From Macropodus opercularis (lineage: Eukaryota; Chordata; Actinopteri; Anabantiformes; Osphronemidae), in the NCBI GenBank assembly GCA_030770545.1, contig CM061102.1:2841501-2905500 (forward strand): a DNA stretch of 64,000 bases. The letters are read 5' to 3'. The notes beneath the pieces are model-generated. The model did not search any database, was not told the DNA's origin, and was given only the letters and a program-made list of their open reading frames with translations. This document shows, one piece after another, positions 1-12,430 of the stretch. How positions within the stretch are numbered: position 1 is the first letter of the stretch; the number at the start of each line of letters is the position of its first letter. The translations under genes were made by a program, and so were the position numbers.

Positions 1-2487
1 GAAAGCGACAGAGAGCTGTCGGCCATGGTGCAGGAGATATGGGACAACGACATCAACAGACTCCAGCCTGGGACAGACTACAGGATCTCTCTGCAGGTGC
101 GCCACACTCACACTTATCACATGCACCTTCAGCTAATTTACATGAGCTCGTCTGACCTGTTCCGTTCACCAACAGGTTGACTTAACAGCACAGCCTTTCA
201 GGGCGATATGTGGCCTTTTTTGTGTAACAGTCCAGTCTGGCATCCACAGGAATCAACATTTTTACACAAGAGAACCTGTCAAAAGCATAGTTTGCATAGT
301 TAGAGTGATTCTGCTCTGCTGCAGGGCAAAGCTGGAAACAATATGGGCATCAATGACAACAACGATGGAGCAGGATATCCTTTGTTTACATTTGTTGATG
401 AGAACATTTTCAAGAAGGAGACGTTTTTAGGTAAGTGGACAAAGTTAGAGAAACACAGAGTTTATTCCTGCCTTAATTTTCAATGTGTCTCAGGGATGTA
501 CCAGCCCAGTGGATGTAGCACTAGTCTTACACAGATATTCCAGTCGGCATGCTCTTCACACATTCCACCACTCGATTCGTCAGTTTGTTCCTCTCCGCCC
601 CTCGTCTCAGTGTAAAGCTTTTCATCTACTCATAATCTCCTTAGGACACGTTGCATAACTGCAGAGCACAGACCTCAGATATATGCTCCTCTACAAACAC
701 TGTCTTTTCCTTCGTAACATACATAAAGAGCACATTTATATTATACATTTATATTGTATTAAAAATTTGTGACGTCCTATGAAATGTTACAGAGTAGATG
801 AGTAGAATCTCTTGTAAAACGTTTTATCAAAAGTTGACTGAGCTGGAAGTTTCTGCATTAATCTTGTTGCCATTATTGTCATCCCAGGATTTGGCTGCAC
901 ATGTTATGAGTTTTCCATTGTGCGTTTGTTGTGATGTGTCTCCACTTGCTTTTGCAGCCTTCATCTCACTACTGGACAACTATGAGAGTGACACTGGTAA
1001 GCCAGAGATTGTTACCCCAGAGGAGGTGGCAGAGAACCACAAGTTCCTGGACCTCATCATTCAGACTCCTACTATGAAGGTATCTGTAAATATCTACAAC
1101 AAACGTCCAATAAATAATATGGATATTAACATAACTCCCACAGATTATTTTGACATGTCACATCTAGAAGAAGCATCAACCCAGTTCCTTGTTTCATGAT
1201 GGCACTGGGGCAGGTGATTATAATCCAGTCTCAGTGTGAGATAACTGGAATAATTTTTTATGCTTTTGCAGATAGCGCATAAATACCTTGTGGAGAAGCA
1301 CCTCTCTCCTGAGGACGAGACTCAGTTCAAGGAGCAGCTGTACCGGATCTGGTTTGAGCTTTATGCCAGGAGAGGATCCAGCAGGTGGGTGGAAAATCTG
1401 GCACCGCGCCGGCGTCTATGAGTGTGACTGCCGGTTTGCATTATGAACGTGAGTGACATCCTTCAGACAGAAGGGCTGTGTTTGGCATGCAGGAACATTC
1501 AAAACACAACTTCCTCTCTTCTGCCTCCTGCCAGGCCAGACTCGTCGGGGTTTGAACATGTTTTTGTTGGAGAGACGAGAGGAGGACGGACCGTTATTGG
1601 CTTTCACAACTGGATCCAGCTCTACCTACAGGAGAAGCTGGGACATGTCGACTACAAAGGCTACAGTGTCAGTGAGAAGTCTCCCCAGGTATGTTTTTCA
1701 AGCGTTTCTGACTTGATGACCCTCACATAATGACCCATGGTGCAATTACCTGTATGATTGTGTACATATGTGATACGCTTCTATTTTTAAATTGTACATA
1801 CTATTCTTTTACTGTCTTATCATATCTTGTCTTATCTTGTGCCTTCTGTCTAGTCTCCCAACCTGATCCACCACACCGTGTTGCATATCAGTAGTATTAC
1901 AGTAACCAGGATACGTTAGCTACAGGTTGTGAGCCACACATTTTCATATCCTACTTTGCATATTTTCACCAATCCACCATAAGTATTTATGGCAAAATGA
2001 GATACAGAGCTGAAAAAATTCAATCAGAATTTGGCCTCACTTTCCGTTTATTCTGCTTTCAGCTATTTTCCTCTTAAAGTGTGATAATGACATACTGACA
2101 CCGTTGAAGAGCACATGCACACATGTCTGATTTACTTTGCCTTTCCTGATGCGCACACGCTTGCAGCTGTTTGTGTCAAACGAATTCACCTACTCTGTTT
2201 CATCACTCGCCGTTTCCCCCCTCTCACTGCAGCCTGATGAAAACAAACACATCCTGGCGCTACAGTTCAGCTGGAAGAATGGCATAAAGCCCAAGGGCAG
2301 CATCTTCATCGGAGTCAGTCCTGAGTTTGAGTTTGCGCTCTACACTCTCTGTTTCCTTGTCTCTCCCAACGAACGCGTCAAAGTCCAGTTCAGTTTGTAC
2401 GACGTGGAGATCGTTTGCCACCACTACAACCAAAAGCACATAGGCACCACTTATCCTGTGCTCCTTCGGTACCAGACCCCTGCGTAA
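1..2487 (+). CDS. endou: Poly(U)-specific endoribonuclease (XendoU/EndoU family), 3' part of gene, six exons
   Basis: Exons read as 1-96, 325-430, 958-1079, 1272-1384, 1535-1688 and 2233-2487 (stop TAA at 2485). All internal junctions are GT-AG and the phases join without a break, giving 281 residues. The product is a member of the EndoU family, Mn2+-dependent enzymes that cut single-stranded RNA at uridines and leave 2',3'-cyclic phosphate ends (family knowledge). Visible family blocks are AFISLLDNYE, VTPEEVAENHKFLD, GFEHVFVGET, GFHNWIQLYLQEKLGHVDYK, LQFSWK and GVSPEFEFALYTLCF. The probable catalytic residues are the His of GFEHVFVGE, the His of FHNW and the Lys of FSWK. Almost the whole ~270-residue catalytic domain is present. 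The gene's start, including any signal peptide or somatomedin-B region, lies left of the window. Several fish endou paralogues exist, so the exact paralogue (for example endouc) is not certain. The gene lies head-to-tail with ndfip1, with about 0.9 kb between them. Confidence 0.93.
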
Positions 2488-2586
2488 CCAGATTAGAAAT
2501 CAATTTGAGAATTAACCTTTCCAGTGCTTGAACTCAAATCCAAAGTGTCACAGGTATTGTTGTCTTTTTACTCTAGACGAAGATAC

Positions 2587-2592
2587 AATAAA
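2587..2592 (+). terminator. endou: Polyadenylation signal of the endou-type gene
   Basis: An AATAAA hexamer lies 100 bases after the stop codon in AT-rich sequence, giving a short 3'UTR of roughly 120 bases. It is the first canonical signal after the stop, so it is the likely cleavage signal. The cleavage site itself is not visible. Confidence 0.7.
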
Positions 2593-2619
2593 ACCTTACA
2601 ACATCAACTTGCATCTTTT

Positions 2620-3356
2620 TTTATTTTTCACACACCAATGATTGAAGTTTGAACAGTTTGTGAAGCATCTTGTGTAATTACAGATGTTTCTTTATCAAAC
2701 TTTTATTAACGGCTAAATGTCACTATAAAGGTTTTGGAACAACACTAAAAAGTACCTCAGTCACATAGTTGATATTGATGATAAATGAATGATGTTATTT
2801 TTGTTTTTTTGCGAATGAGCCCTTGTGAAAGAGGTGTGAACTGCATGTCTTCAATGTTTTGGCGGAGAAAGACGTGCATCTCATTTACTCTGACGTTCTT
2901 CGCTGTTTAACTTCGTTTCCAGGGCGGCGATGGAGGGTTTGTTGTGGCTTGTGACGTCATCTAGCGAACCAGAGCTGCTTTGACGAGATCAAACCGGAAA
3001 CTCGCGCGCAGTTTCATAATAAAATGATTAAATACGTCTTTCAAACGTCATAACGTCACATAAAACAACGCGTGCTTATAATCTATAGCTTTTATGAAAA
3101 GTATTAAAACATCACGGGCCTCACAATAAATCTAATCTTTTGTAAAAATGGAAATTAAAGAAAGGGTATTCTAAAAAAATAAGCTGTAAGTTTGCCAATG
3201 AAAGGAACCAGGAAGTTTGTGTTGTGTTCTACCGGAGCTTGATAGCAGTGTGCCAGACGAAGGAGAAGCAGGATTGAGTTCACACTTTGAGCTGTTGATT
3301 CGTTTCCTTGTCGTTGGCTGCTTTGGGTGCTGTTGATCAAAGCCGTTCGCATCGGA
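2620..3356 (+). promoter_or_regulatory. ndfip1: endou-ndfip1 intergenic region with ndfip1 promoter and 5'UTR
   Basis: This 0.7 kb stretch separates two genes on the same strand. The first 250 bases are AT-rich with no recognised element. From about 2860 the sequence becomes richer in CpG, with repeated GACGTCA/ACGTC-like words at 2893, 2952, 3034, 3047 and 3054, and it leads into the ndfip1 start codon at 3357. No TATA box is obvious, as is common for housekeeping-type promoters. The transcription start is not determinable by eye. Confidence 0.4.
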
Positions 3357-6300
3357 ATGGCCGAACCGAGCGCCACATATCAGCAGGTAACGTTGTCTGT
3401 CCGTGAACTAACAGCTAACGTCGGCTAACACGTTAGCTAAGCTTCAAGCTAACGCTAACATCAGCTGTGTAAACAATGTCAAAGCTGATTACAGAATCTC
3501 TCGGCCATCGCCAACTGGTTTTACCATAAACGCCAAGGTTTTCTAATCAAAGACCCGATTTGATTATTAATTAAATTCAATGGGAATTTCGTCGCGATGA
3601 GGCTCGTTTTTTTATCGTCCGAGTGTTAGCATGTGCGCTAACTTAACGTGCAATAGCCCAAGACCGGAGTTTCCTTTATAGGAAATTACCTCTAGTTACA
3701 GTTTGTGAAGGCGACGTTTACTGGATGTTCTGCTGTTTAGTGTTTGCAAGTATTAATATCTGCTGTGCTCAACTTAACGAAGCTTAGTCAGTAGTTTGCT
3801 AAAGTAACTCGTCAAAAACAGAATCGAAGGCATCTGTAGCTAAAACACTGTCACACCCCAAAAGCGTTGAAATTTAATTTAAATTTGTGTCCGAAGCAAA
3901 GGTGTGTAGCTAGAGAATTCACTGATCGGTGTTTCTTTCCAGCTGTTCTGTCGCTGGATTCTTGTCGTCGTACGGTTTTCTACCCTTCTGTGAACTATAC
4001 ATCTACGCTCCTTCAACTAGGCCAGAATGTTGCAGGCTTTGTTCACCTGTAGACAGGCCTGGCGCAGCTCCTTTATCTGAAGCATCTATTTAAAAGTGCT
4101 TTCTTCTGCCTCCCCCAGCTGTCCAATGAAGAGGACCCAGAAGAGAGGCCACAGGTGGCGGACGCGCCACCTCCATACAGCAGCATTGCAGTGGACAGTG
4201 CTGGTAAAGTCTTTACTTGTCCAGATGTTTTGGGATGTGCAGCTGCGGCACACTGGGACCGGGTATTTACGATGGGCTGAGGGAGATGTTAACCTGAGCA
4301 GTTTGAAGTGGGTTATGTGTCTCTAATAAAGTGTCCAGCCAGCTGTCTGCCTACTTCAAATAAAACTGTAGCCGTAACTGCTGTTTTTCTTTAGCCTACT
4401 TGGGCTACAAGGAAGACGGGGCTTTCCCCAAGCCTCCATCATACAACGTAGCGACTACGCTGCCTTCCTATGATGAGGCAGAAAGAAGCAAAGCTGAGAC
4501 TACTGTTCCACTGGTTCCAGGAAGAGTAAGTGTACTTTTTTTCTGTGTTGCCTGTGGTCACACACACAGACACACACACACGCATGCGAAAGCTTGTGCT
4601 CTAACGCTTTCTGTGTTGTCTGCAACACAGAAAGCACTGAGCACTCAACCACTAAAGATTTGTTTTTGTTCCTAGAGGTGTTCTACCGAGACACTAGACT
4701 TTGGTGCTTGTTTAGCTGTTGATAGCAAAACTGTTTATATAAAATACAATTCAGTTATACTGAAAATACTGAAAACTTGAAATGTAATGTTTTGAGTGAT
4801 AATATGGTAATGTGTCAGTTTCTAGAAAGACTGAGGAATGGATTCTGCTAAAGCTTTAATGTTTGTGATTAAGTTAGCTTCTTAAAGCTTTTCTTTACAG
4901 TAAAGGTTTTGCTTTGTTTAATTATTTACAGCTTGTTCTAATCAACTACAATTAAGAGAGAAAAGTAGTTTAATATGATTTGCTTGTGAAATATTGAAAT
5001 ATCTGCATACACTTCTTAAAATAGTTCTTGAAAACCATCTCTCCCAGTAACGGTGTAGTTGTCTTATTTGCAAAAAGCAGTGTGCAGCTCGCCTTGTATT
5101 TGCAGTCAATAGCTAAGGGACTGTTTTCAAAGGCACCTGAAGTAACCTGAAGGCTTGTCTGTTCTTTCTCGTAAGCAGCTGCAGACATGTCCCGAAAGCT
5201 ACTGGTTCTGTGTCTTAGTCCTAACAGCTAATCTTTGACCCCTCGTGGTCTCTGTGATGCTTTGCGCCTTCCTTGCTGTGTGTCCATCCTGTTTGATTGC
5301 TGGTTGTGTGTTTTTCTGCCATGCACTGCCTTGCGCACAGCAGCAACAGCCTCAGCACAGGGAACGCCTGGAGACTTTTGATGATGTAATTCGCAGTTCG
5401 CTTGAGGTAACTGGGGGAAAGAGAGTGAATGATAAGAGGGAGTGAAGTGGCCTTGGTCTACTGTCTGGAAGCACAGATATACCTCAGTATTCATGTGTGC
5501 AGGACCCCACCCTTCTGTGTGCTTGTGTATTGTGCTAGCTAGTGCTTATTCCATGTGCACGTCGTCCTACGTTGAGTCTGACTGGCCTCCGACCTGTGGG
5601 TGAAGTGACCATGTTATGGTTATGTGCTGTGTAGATGTTTCCTCTGGTCTTTTGGTCTTTTTTTGGGTCAATGCCTGTTTTCCGCTAGCAGGTGCTTTCC
5701 TGTGCTTAATTCCATTCACTTGAAATTCACTGGATTGCATTTATTTGATTTTATTCTATCACAGGACGAAGACTTTGTGACCAGAGACGACTTTGAAGAC
5801 GCTGATCAGCTGAGGATAGGAAATGACAGCATCTTCATGCTCACTTTCTTCAGTTAGTTGCACTTTTTGCGATGTACTTGTGTGAGATTTTCAGTTACTT
5901 GTGTGTTTGCATTTTACTTTGTCTTTAGCTCAACCTCTTCATACATTTTCTTATTTGAACTACAGACATAATAAATAATAATTCGGCGTCATGTCCCAGC
6001 AGTAATGATAGTAACGAGGGTCTCTTTGCTTCCACTCGTCTCTGTCCAGTGGCGTTCCTCTTCAACTGGATCGGTTTTTTCCTGTCTTTCTGTCTGACCA
6101 CATCAGCAGCTGGCCGCTATGGGGCCATCTCAGGGTTTGGCCTGTCCCTCATCAAATGGATTCTCATAGTCCGGGTATGAAGCCACACACAGGAAAAACA
6201 GACCTTTCAGAGTACAAACACATAAAATGTGGTTTTATATGAGCACAAATAACTTAAAATCCCAAACACCACGTTGGCATTTTAATGTTGTATCTGTAGT

Positions 6301-6998
6301 GGTTTGCTTGTTGCTGCTGCACCATTTCCTCAAAACATTCACTCACTCTTGAAACACAGGATGTGAGCGAAGCCAGTTTATTCTAAAACACATCTAGTCA
6401 TTTCTGTTTTTCTCCTGGCTTCCTAGTTCTCCACATACTTTCCTGGTTACTTTGATGGACAGTATTGGCTGTGGTGGGTGTTTCTGGTGTTGGGTAAGTT
6501 GCCCAAATCTGTATTTACTAAATCAACTCTTTTGGTTTTTTGCTTGTGACCCATTTGTTTTCCTTTCAGTGATGAGAATCCTGTTGAAGTCTGACAAATT
6601 GACAAGATGGTTGTTCATTATTTCAAAACGTATTTGTTACAGTGCACAGATTTGTTTTAGAGAAGTGAGACCCACAGTCATATTTTTTATCAGTATCCAC
6701 ATTCTAAGTTATTTTAAAAAATCATTCCATCGTTTTACAAATCATTGTAGGCTTTTTAAGTTAAACATTTCACTAGCGCCTTCATCCAGACTTCATGCAA
6801 GTACATGTGCGCTGCAGCAGCTGTGTGAGTGTTTTTAACTGTAGGACTAGTTAGTGCTGAAGGTCTCATGTCAATCCCATGTTTACTCCTTCAGGTGTCT
6901 TGCTCTTCCTCCGAGGATTCATCAACTATGCCAGGATCCGCAAGATGGCGGACACTTTCTCCACACTGCCCCGCACCCGAGTTCTCTTTATTTACTAA
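3357..6998 (+). CDS. ndfip1: NEDD4 family-interacting protein 1
   Basis: Coding exons are 3357-3386, 4119-4203, 4395-4525, 5765-5852, 6050-6174, 6427-6493 and 6895-6998. They total 630 nt and 209 residues (human is 221). All introns are GT-AG and the phases agree. The protein is an Endo/Golgi membrane adaptor that binds WW domains of NEDD4-family E3 ligases and promotes ubiquitination of cargo (family knowledge). Three PY motifs are visible: PPPY at residues 27-30, PPSY at 52-55 and LPSY at 61-64. The acidic DEDF...DDFEDADQLRIGND block follows at 83-103. Three membrane segments then lie near 104-128, 134-152 and 167-186. The C-terminus LPRTRVLFIY is typical of the family. The ATG at 3357 is chosen because an in-frame TGA at 3288 has no ATG after it and the N-terminus runs into TYQQLSNEED. 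The N-terminus is shorter than human. A further in-frame exon candidate lies in intron 3. Confidence 0.97.
3409..3460. repeat. Cluster of GCTAAC/GTTAGC hexamers
   Basis: Five copies of GCTAAC or its reverse complement GTTAGC occur in about 50 bases at the start of ndfip1 intron 1. Two more lie at 3625-3641. Similar GCTAGC/GCTAAC-rich patches recur in fish DNA near promoters and introns (general impression). The function is unknown. Confidence 0.5.
5341..5406 (+). other. ndfip1: Candidate in-frame cassette exon within ndfip1 intron 3
   Basis: A 66-base open segment is bounded by a CACAG acceptor (5336-5340) and a GAG|GTAACT donor at 5407. It starts and ends in phase 0, exactly the phase of the flanking exons 4395-4525 and 5765-5852. 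It would therefore insert 22 residues between VPGR and DEDF without changing frame. The residues begin QQQPQHRERLETFDD and end VIRSSLE, a charged, possibly helical stretch placed in the cytosolic region between the PY motifs and the acidic block. The acceptor side has a CAGCAG (NAGNAG-type) choice. As I recall it, the human protein goes straight from VPGR to DEDF, so this would be a lineage-specific or alternative exon. No transcript evidence is available here. Confidence 0.5.
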
Positions 6999-7760
6999 AC
7001 TCTGTTCACTGCTTTCTCCCTTCTGTCCGTGAGGAATACCGTCACGACGACAGATTTTTCCTCGGCTTGACATTATTTGGACTTTACAATGTTTTGTCCC
7101 ATTTTGGTGTAAAATAGCAAATGCTGAGAAATATCTCAAACCCTTTGGTTGTTTGTGGTGAACTGTCAAGTGCTATTTGCGATTACAAAGTGTGTGATGT
7201 CTAAATTATTGCCTTATTCATATTTGCAGTCTGTCGGTAGCAGCACCAACGTGCACTGTCCTCCTGTGTGGCCGCCAGGTGGCAGTGTTGTTCGTCTTAT
7301 TTTTCCATCAGTCTTTGTATGGAACAAGGTGATTCTCAGCCCAAGGGTCAGTGGGTAATTATGAGGTTAGGAGTTGATTTAAACAATATGAAATATATAA
7401 ATACCATGTTCCAATATTAAGATGCTTTTAAGTTTTCTGTTCCTTGTGAAATAGTATTTACTGCAGGTAATACAAGGACACGTAAGGGAAAACCTTTTTG
7501 TTAACTAGCTTGAGCTTTGCACCAAAGCATTTTTCTCGTGTAAACAGGATTTGTCTATACCTGCAGTGTAATCAGAAACGTTTTTTCCTTATGGACCACA
7601 CATGTATTTAGCAGATGCAGGGATGTGCAGGGTAGCCGTCAGCCCAGCGTCCTGGGTGTTGCTGCTTTGCATAAAGACACGTAAGCTGTTAGTCTGTCGC
7701 TGGACTCACATGTGCAATCAGACGGTTTTGGTCAAATAAATGATTCCAACCTTCTGCCTT
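6999..7760 (+). other. ndfip1: ndfip1 3'UTR with polyadenylation signal
   Basis: Non-coding sequence after the TAA at 6996-6998. The first canonical AATAAA downstream is at 7735-7740, followed by a TG/T-rich stretch (TCTGTGG, CACTCTGTTTCC). A 3'UTR of about 0.75 kb is therefore plausible. A longer UTR cannot be excluded. Confidence 0.6.
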
Positions 7761-10700
7761 TCTGTGGCCTCACACTCTGTTTCCTCACTTCCAGTGAGAA
7801 AAATGACCCGAGAAGAAAGCAAAGTTTAAATGAACGTTTTCGTTTGTATCAGTGAAATAGGTTGTATATCTGCACCCTGTGGAAGCTAAGTGATTAGCTT
7901 ATTTTTTGTTGTGTAGTTTTGACTTGTTAAATGGTTCAAGGTAAACTGGAGAAAGCACATGTTCTTGAGCTGCGAGACTCAAACGTCCTTCAAGACAAAA
8001 GGCGAGTAATTCATGTTGATGAAATGTATTGCACGTCCATACACATATTTCAAACGACTTCATCCAGAGACAGTTTTACTCTAGAAATAAAGAGTGGTAG
8101 TGTTGATTTACACAGTCAGAGAAAGAACTCGCTGTTAGTGACTGTTTGGACTGAGCAGTTCATTTTAAATGGGCCTCGCCCCAACGTGACCTCATTTATA
8201 GCATAATCCACCATGTTTGATGCTCTGCGCAGGCCTTTTTAAAGTTCAGATCCACCAGGCTTCAGCCGCAGAGAGAGGCCTGGCTGACCATGATGTTCAG
8301 TTATGACGGGAGGCGTGCTTTTAACTGTGCTAAATTTAACACACGGGACGATGATTTACTGGTGACTGCTAATTATACGTGTCAGCAGTGTTTCTCCTTG
8401 CATTTGGGTCACAAAGTAAAGGTCACCCCACCTGGAAGACACGTCACATGAAATGATCTTTGGTTTAAATGGGAAGTTTTAACGTCGCTTCCTCTCACGG
8501 GCCTCCTGAGCCCGACCGCCCCCTCGTTTAAGACCATCTCATAAATATCACACTTGGCTCACTAGTGGTTATTTAGCATATTCTGATTCTATCATTTTTA
8601 AGAGGAAGAAGGTAAAAAATGGGAAAACAATTTTACGCTTCTGTGATGCTTGTCCACTGGTACTCGATTCCCTGAACTAGTTTCTTTTTCTGAACTGCAC
8701 TCTGGAAAACCAGAAACAGCTGTTGCTGCAGATGTTCAGTAGCTCTAGGCTGAAATGTGAACTTTGAACTGTCTCAGCTTTAGAAAACTCAATGCATGAT
8801 TATTTTAAAGTCGTTTTTTTGTTTTATATATCTTTTTCACAGTACAAATAATCCGTGAAGGTGGGAACGGGAAAAATATGTACGACAAGGCAAAGGTCAT
8901 CGTGTGCCAGACTGTAAACACCAGTGCAGCGAACGACCACGTCACCAGATGACCTTGGATAAATAAACTGCAGTTTGCCAGGTGCAGACAGGTTTAACTG
9001 CTGACACTGTTTCAGCTGTAAATTCTGGCACAAACACACAAACAATTAAATTCCTTATCATTTGCGTCTCACACAAACGTAGCCTCGGTCCATCTGAAGC
9101 TCTCTTTAACGTCACTCCTGCTGCGCTCCAGCAGGGTCACGCGGTGCAGGTGCTCTTGTTATCCAGATGTCATTCATAAAATAACTCCATTGTGCCAAGA
9201 GCTGTCTGTGTCTTGTCATCTGCCCTCGATTTACAGAGGCGGAAGTATTTCTGGGAGTAATTGATGGGAATTATGTGTGCTCGCCAAGTGCCTGCACTGC
9301 TTGCATGTTTTAGCTATCAAAAGATAAGAGGAGACGTTCTGATTTACAGAAAGCCTGGGAGTGAGTCATCCTTCCAAAAAGACGGGCTTCTGTTAGTCTG
9401 ATGTTTCGTGCAAAGACAGTCTGAATTCGAAAGACGATAAAGTCATATGATGGGCTTCGGTTTTACAAACTGTAATGTGCTGAGTGTTAACCTGTGCTCA
9501 GCTCAGTAAGAAAAGCACTGTGTGACATTCATGACTCAGTAGAACAGCAAATAACTTGAATACATCTATTTGTTACTTACTTTATACCCGGGCTTTTATT
9601 GTTTGGATGGCTCCCGACACTTCAGCACCTGTTGATCTTTCTAGGTGAGAGTTGGATCAGTACATTGAAGCCACTCGTTCTCTCTTGTGTCTGCTTGTCT
9701 TTGTGGAAAGTTACTGCAAATTGCCATTCTTAAATTTCAGCTTGTGTATAAATGGATATATCTGGTTAATTTGTAGACGTCAGAAGTGCTAGAAGAGACA
9801 TTTCTGAACACTTTACCCCCATTTCTGTTCTAAGCTAAAGCTGTGGCGAAGATCTAAGCTAATATGCATCCGCGGATCAGGTTCTGTGACCTATTGACTG
9901 GCGTTGATTAACAAACAGCACAGCAGCAGCTTGCAGTGCTGCGAAGAGCTACGCTGCTGTTCGTTGTGAATGGAGCTGATGCGTTCAGAGTGCATTTGTT
10001 TAAAATCTGTTTGTACTATCAGAGCTTTCCCATCGCCTCACACAAACGGCGCCGAGTCTCAGCTTCCTGCTGTCAGTGAGTTTGAGATGGGAGGTTCCCC
10101 ACGATGTGGGTCGCATCCAGATCACATGTCCTCCTCCTTCTGCGTGTGTGTCAGTGGAGTGGGGGAAGGGGTGTTATCATTGATGTGTGAGTCATCCTGA
10201 CCTCCCCTCCTCCCCTCGCGGTGATGCATGTGGGCATTTACGTTGTGTGGAAGTGAAGCCTGCTTCTGAAGTGCGTGTGCATCCGCGTTGTGCGTTCCCA
10301 TGTTTGTGTGTCGTGGCGTATGGCGTGAGCATCCCTATGCATTATGTGTGCGTGTGAGTCATCCACATGCCAGCATTGCCTGTTACCATGGGTCACACGC
10401 AGCCAGTACCCCACCTACCCCTCACCTACCTCTCTTCCTTATCCTCTTCCTTCTCCTCCTACATCTCCTCCTCTTCTTTTTCCTCTCTGACTCACAGATG
10501 ACTCCCCCACCACCAGCAATGACATCACCGCCCCCTCCCTAGCACTTTGTTGTGGTGAATCATACTGTACGTTGAGATTTTCTCTGCTCCCGTCTTCATC
10601 CAACCAACAGGGCAAACCTGAATGTCAGCCGCTCATTCGCAAAAAAGAGACTCTGAAGTGTTCGCCTCTGACGAACGCAGCCTTTTAGTAGGTAGGTTAC

Positions 10701-11890
10701 CTTAGTGATGTAATCCAATATAACACCCAGTGATGTAACCAAAGACGTTATTCTTTTGATTATGCAGAGAAAAAGAAGCCGTATTGTGGCCTCAGATGAA
10801 GGCACAGTATTCTTCTGGTTTGTAAGCGACTGCTCTACCCACAGATCCACCGTCAACCCAGACCTGGCCTGCCTACCCTCACAGAGCTCCCTTAGTTATA
10901 CTGCATGAATTCACTTTGTGTTATGATGAGCCCCACTGAGGTGCTGTGGTGTTGTCTTGCCACAGTTTCAATAATAACGTAAGAGGAAGTGTAACAAAAG
11001 TCTGTCGCTGCTTTCAGTGCAGGAAAGTCTTGCAGTGAAGAATAAAGTGAAGCCTTCATCTGAGGCCAGTGATGAACCTGCAGTCTGTGGCCTTCACTGT
11101 TACATTTTACGGTCGACGCATAACATCCCGATTGTGCACGTTGAAATGAATGATTTAATGCGTCTCCGGTGTATTTCTGGTAATCGGCCGTCGTGTCATC
11201 GCATCTCTCATTCGATTTTTCTTGCTAGGTGATATTTTACCGTCTGTAACCTGAAAAATGAGCCGTGTTTCTCACGTTTCTGCTTAAGAGCCAAATCTGC
11301 TGGACACACACACGTACACACACCTCACGTCTCTGTTGTTACCTGGAAACGTGTCTGTGAATGTCTGCGGTTAATAAGATGCTGTAGGATCTGTAGTGAT
11401 GTCAGAGACACGAGTGTGATGTCACCGGCCTTTCTGCTCGTTTGAAACGTCACCGTTATGATTCACACTGAGGATGTGATGGTAATATTCCTGCCTCTTT
11501 TATGTGATGCACTGATTGTGTTATTCAGCGAATCAAGGTTTCTATTCGAATGTAGCACAATGAACCACATCTGGCACATTTGGATCCACTTCTTTCAAGC
11601 GATGATAAGGAGTCAACCAGTGTAGGTGTTATTTGTACAGTCGAGTGCTTCTGTATTAAACTGCTGCTGCAGACGATGACATAATTTAAAGTGTGTCAGG
11701 AAATCAGGTTACGGTCTCATCATCGCTCCACATAGATCCCATTTCTCCTCCCCCAGTGGCTGTTCAGGTGCCACGTTTCATACGTGTCCTGATTCATTCA
11801 CTTTGTTTCCTCTTCTCTTTGTTGCGTTTTACTAACATTTCCAACTCGCGTTCATTCATCTTTGTTCATTCACTGTGAATTCACCTGCCG
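7761..11890. other. Intergenic, no gene recognised
   Basis: About 4 kb after ndfip1 with no ORF showing splice context or family motifs. Local points are a possible regulatory patch around 9200-9350, with TAATTGATGGGAATTATG and a TATC-AAAA-GATAAG inverted GATA pair, and a C/T-rich tract at 10435-10545. The rest is unremarkable. Confidence 0.6.
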
Positions 11891-12430
11891 CGTCTTACAG
11901 CTTTTTTTGTGAATGGAGAGCGGTGCGATGACGAGAGGTTGGATAAGTGGGAGGGAGCGACGGATGGATGAATGGGAGATATGGAGGCTACGTCACATTA
12001 CGTTTCCGCAGTGCATCAAGGGAACGGGTCTGTCTGTGACTCATGCTGTCAGGACTGGGAGGGGTACACAGGGGTGGCGAGGATGGAGAAGGGAGAGAGA
12101 GAGAAGGGCAGAGAGAGGAGGAGGAGACAAAGAGGAAGAGAGAGAAGACAAAGGAGGAGTCTAGTTTTTTTTGTCCTCAGCTGACTGGCTGAATGCATGA
12201 ATGAACAGGCCTCTCTCTCTCCCCTTTTATTGCGGCGGGGGAGGGGTGACACAGGAAGCCACGAGGCAGACGCAGAGCAGAGGAAAGAACTAGTGATAAA
12301 GAAGAAGCAGAGGGAGGAGGAGTGAGAGTTCCCATGGCATCTGAGCGGATACACACTGACTGCTGATCTCATCCTTTACGTGTGAAGCTGTTGCTATTGT
12401 CTAGGTGTGTGTGCAGGCATACGTGCCAAA
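11891..12430. promoter_or_regulatory. Candidate distal regulatory patch with long purine tract
   Basis: The segment holds TTTTTGTGAATGGAGAG at 11904-11920 and ATGAATGGGAGA at 11969-11980. Both resemble the motif repeated in the spry4 promoter 30 kb away. A CRE-like ACGTCA follows near 11990. Bases 12079-12160 are then almost pure purine on the plus strand (GGGAGAGAGAGAGAAGGG and similar), a tract that can adopt triplex-type structure. No coding content was found. Regulatory function is inference from motif sharing only. Confidence 0.3.
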
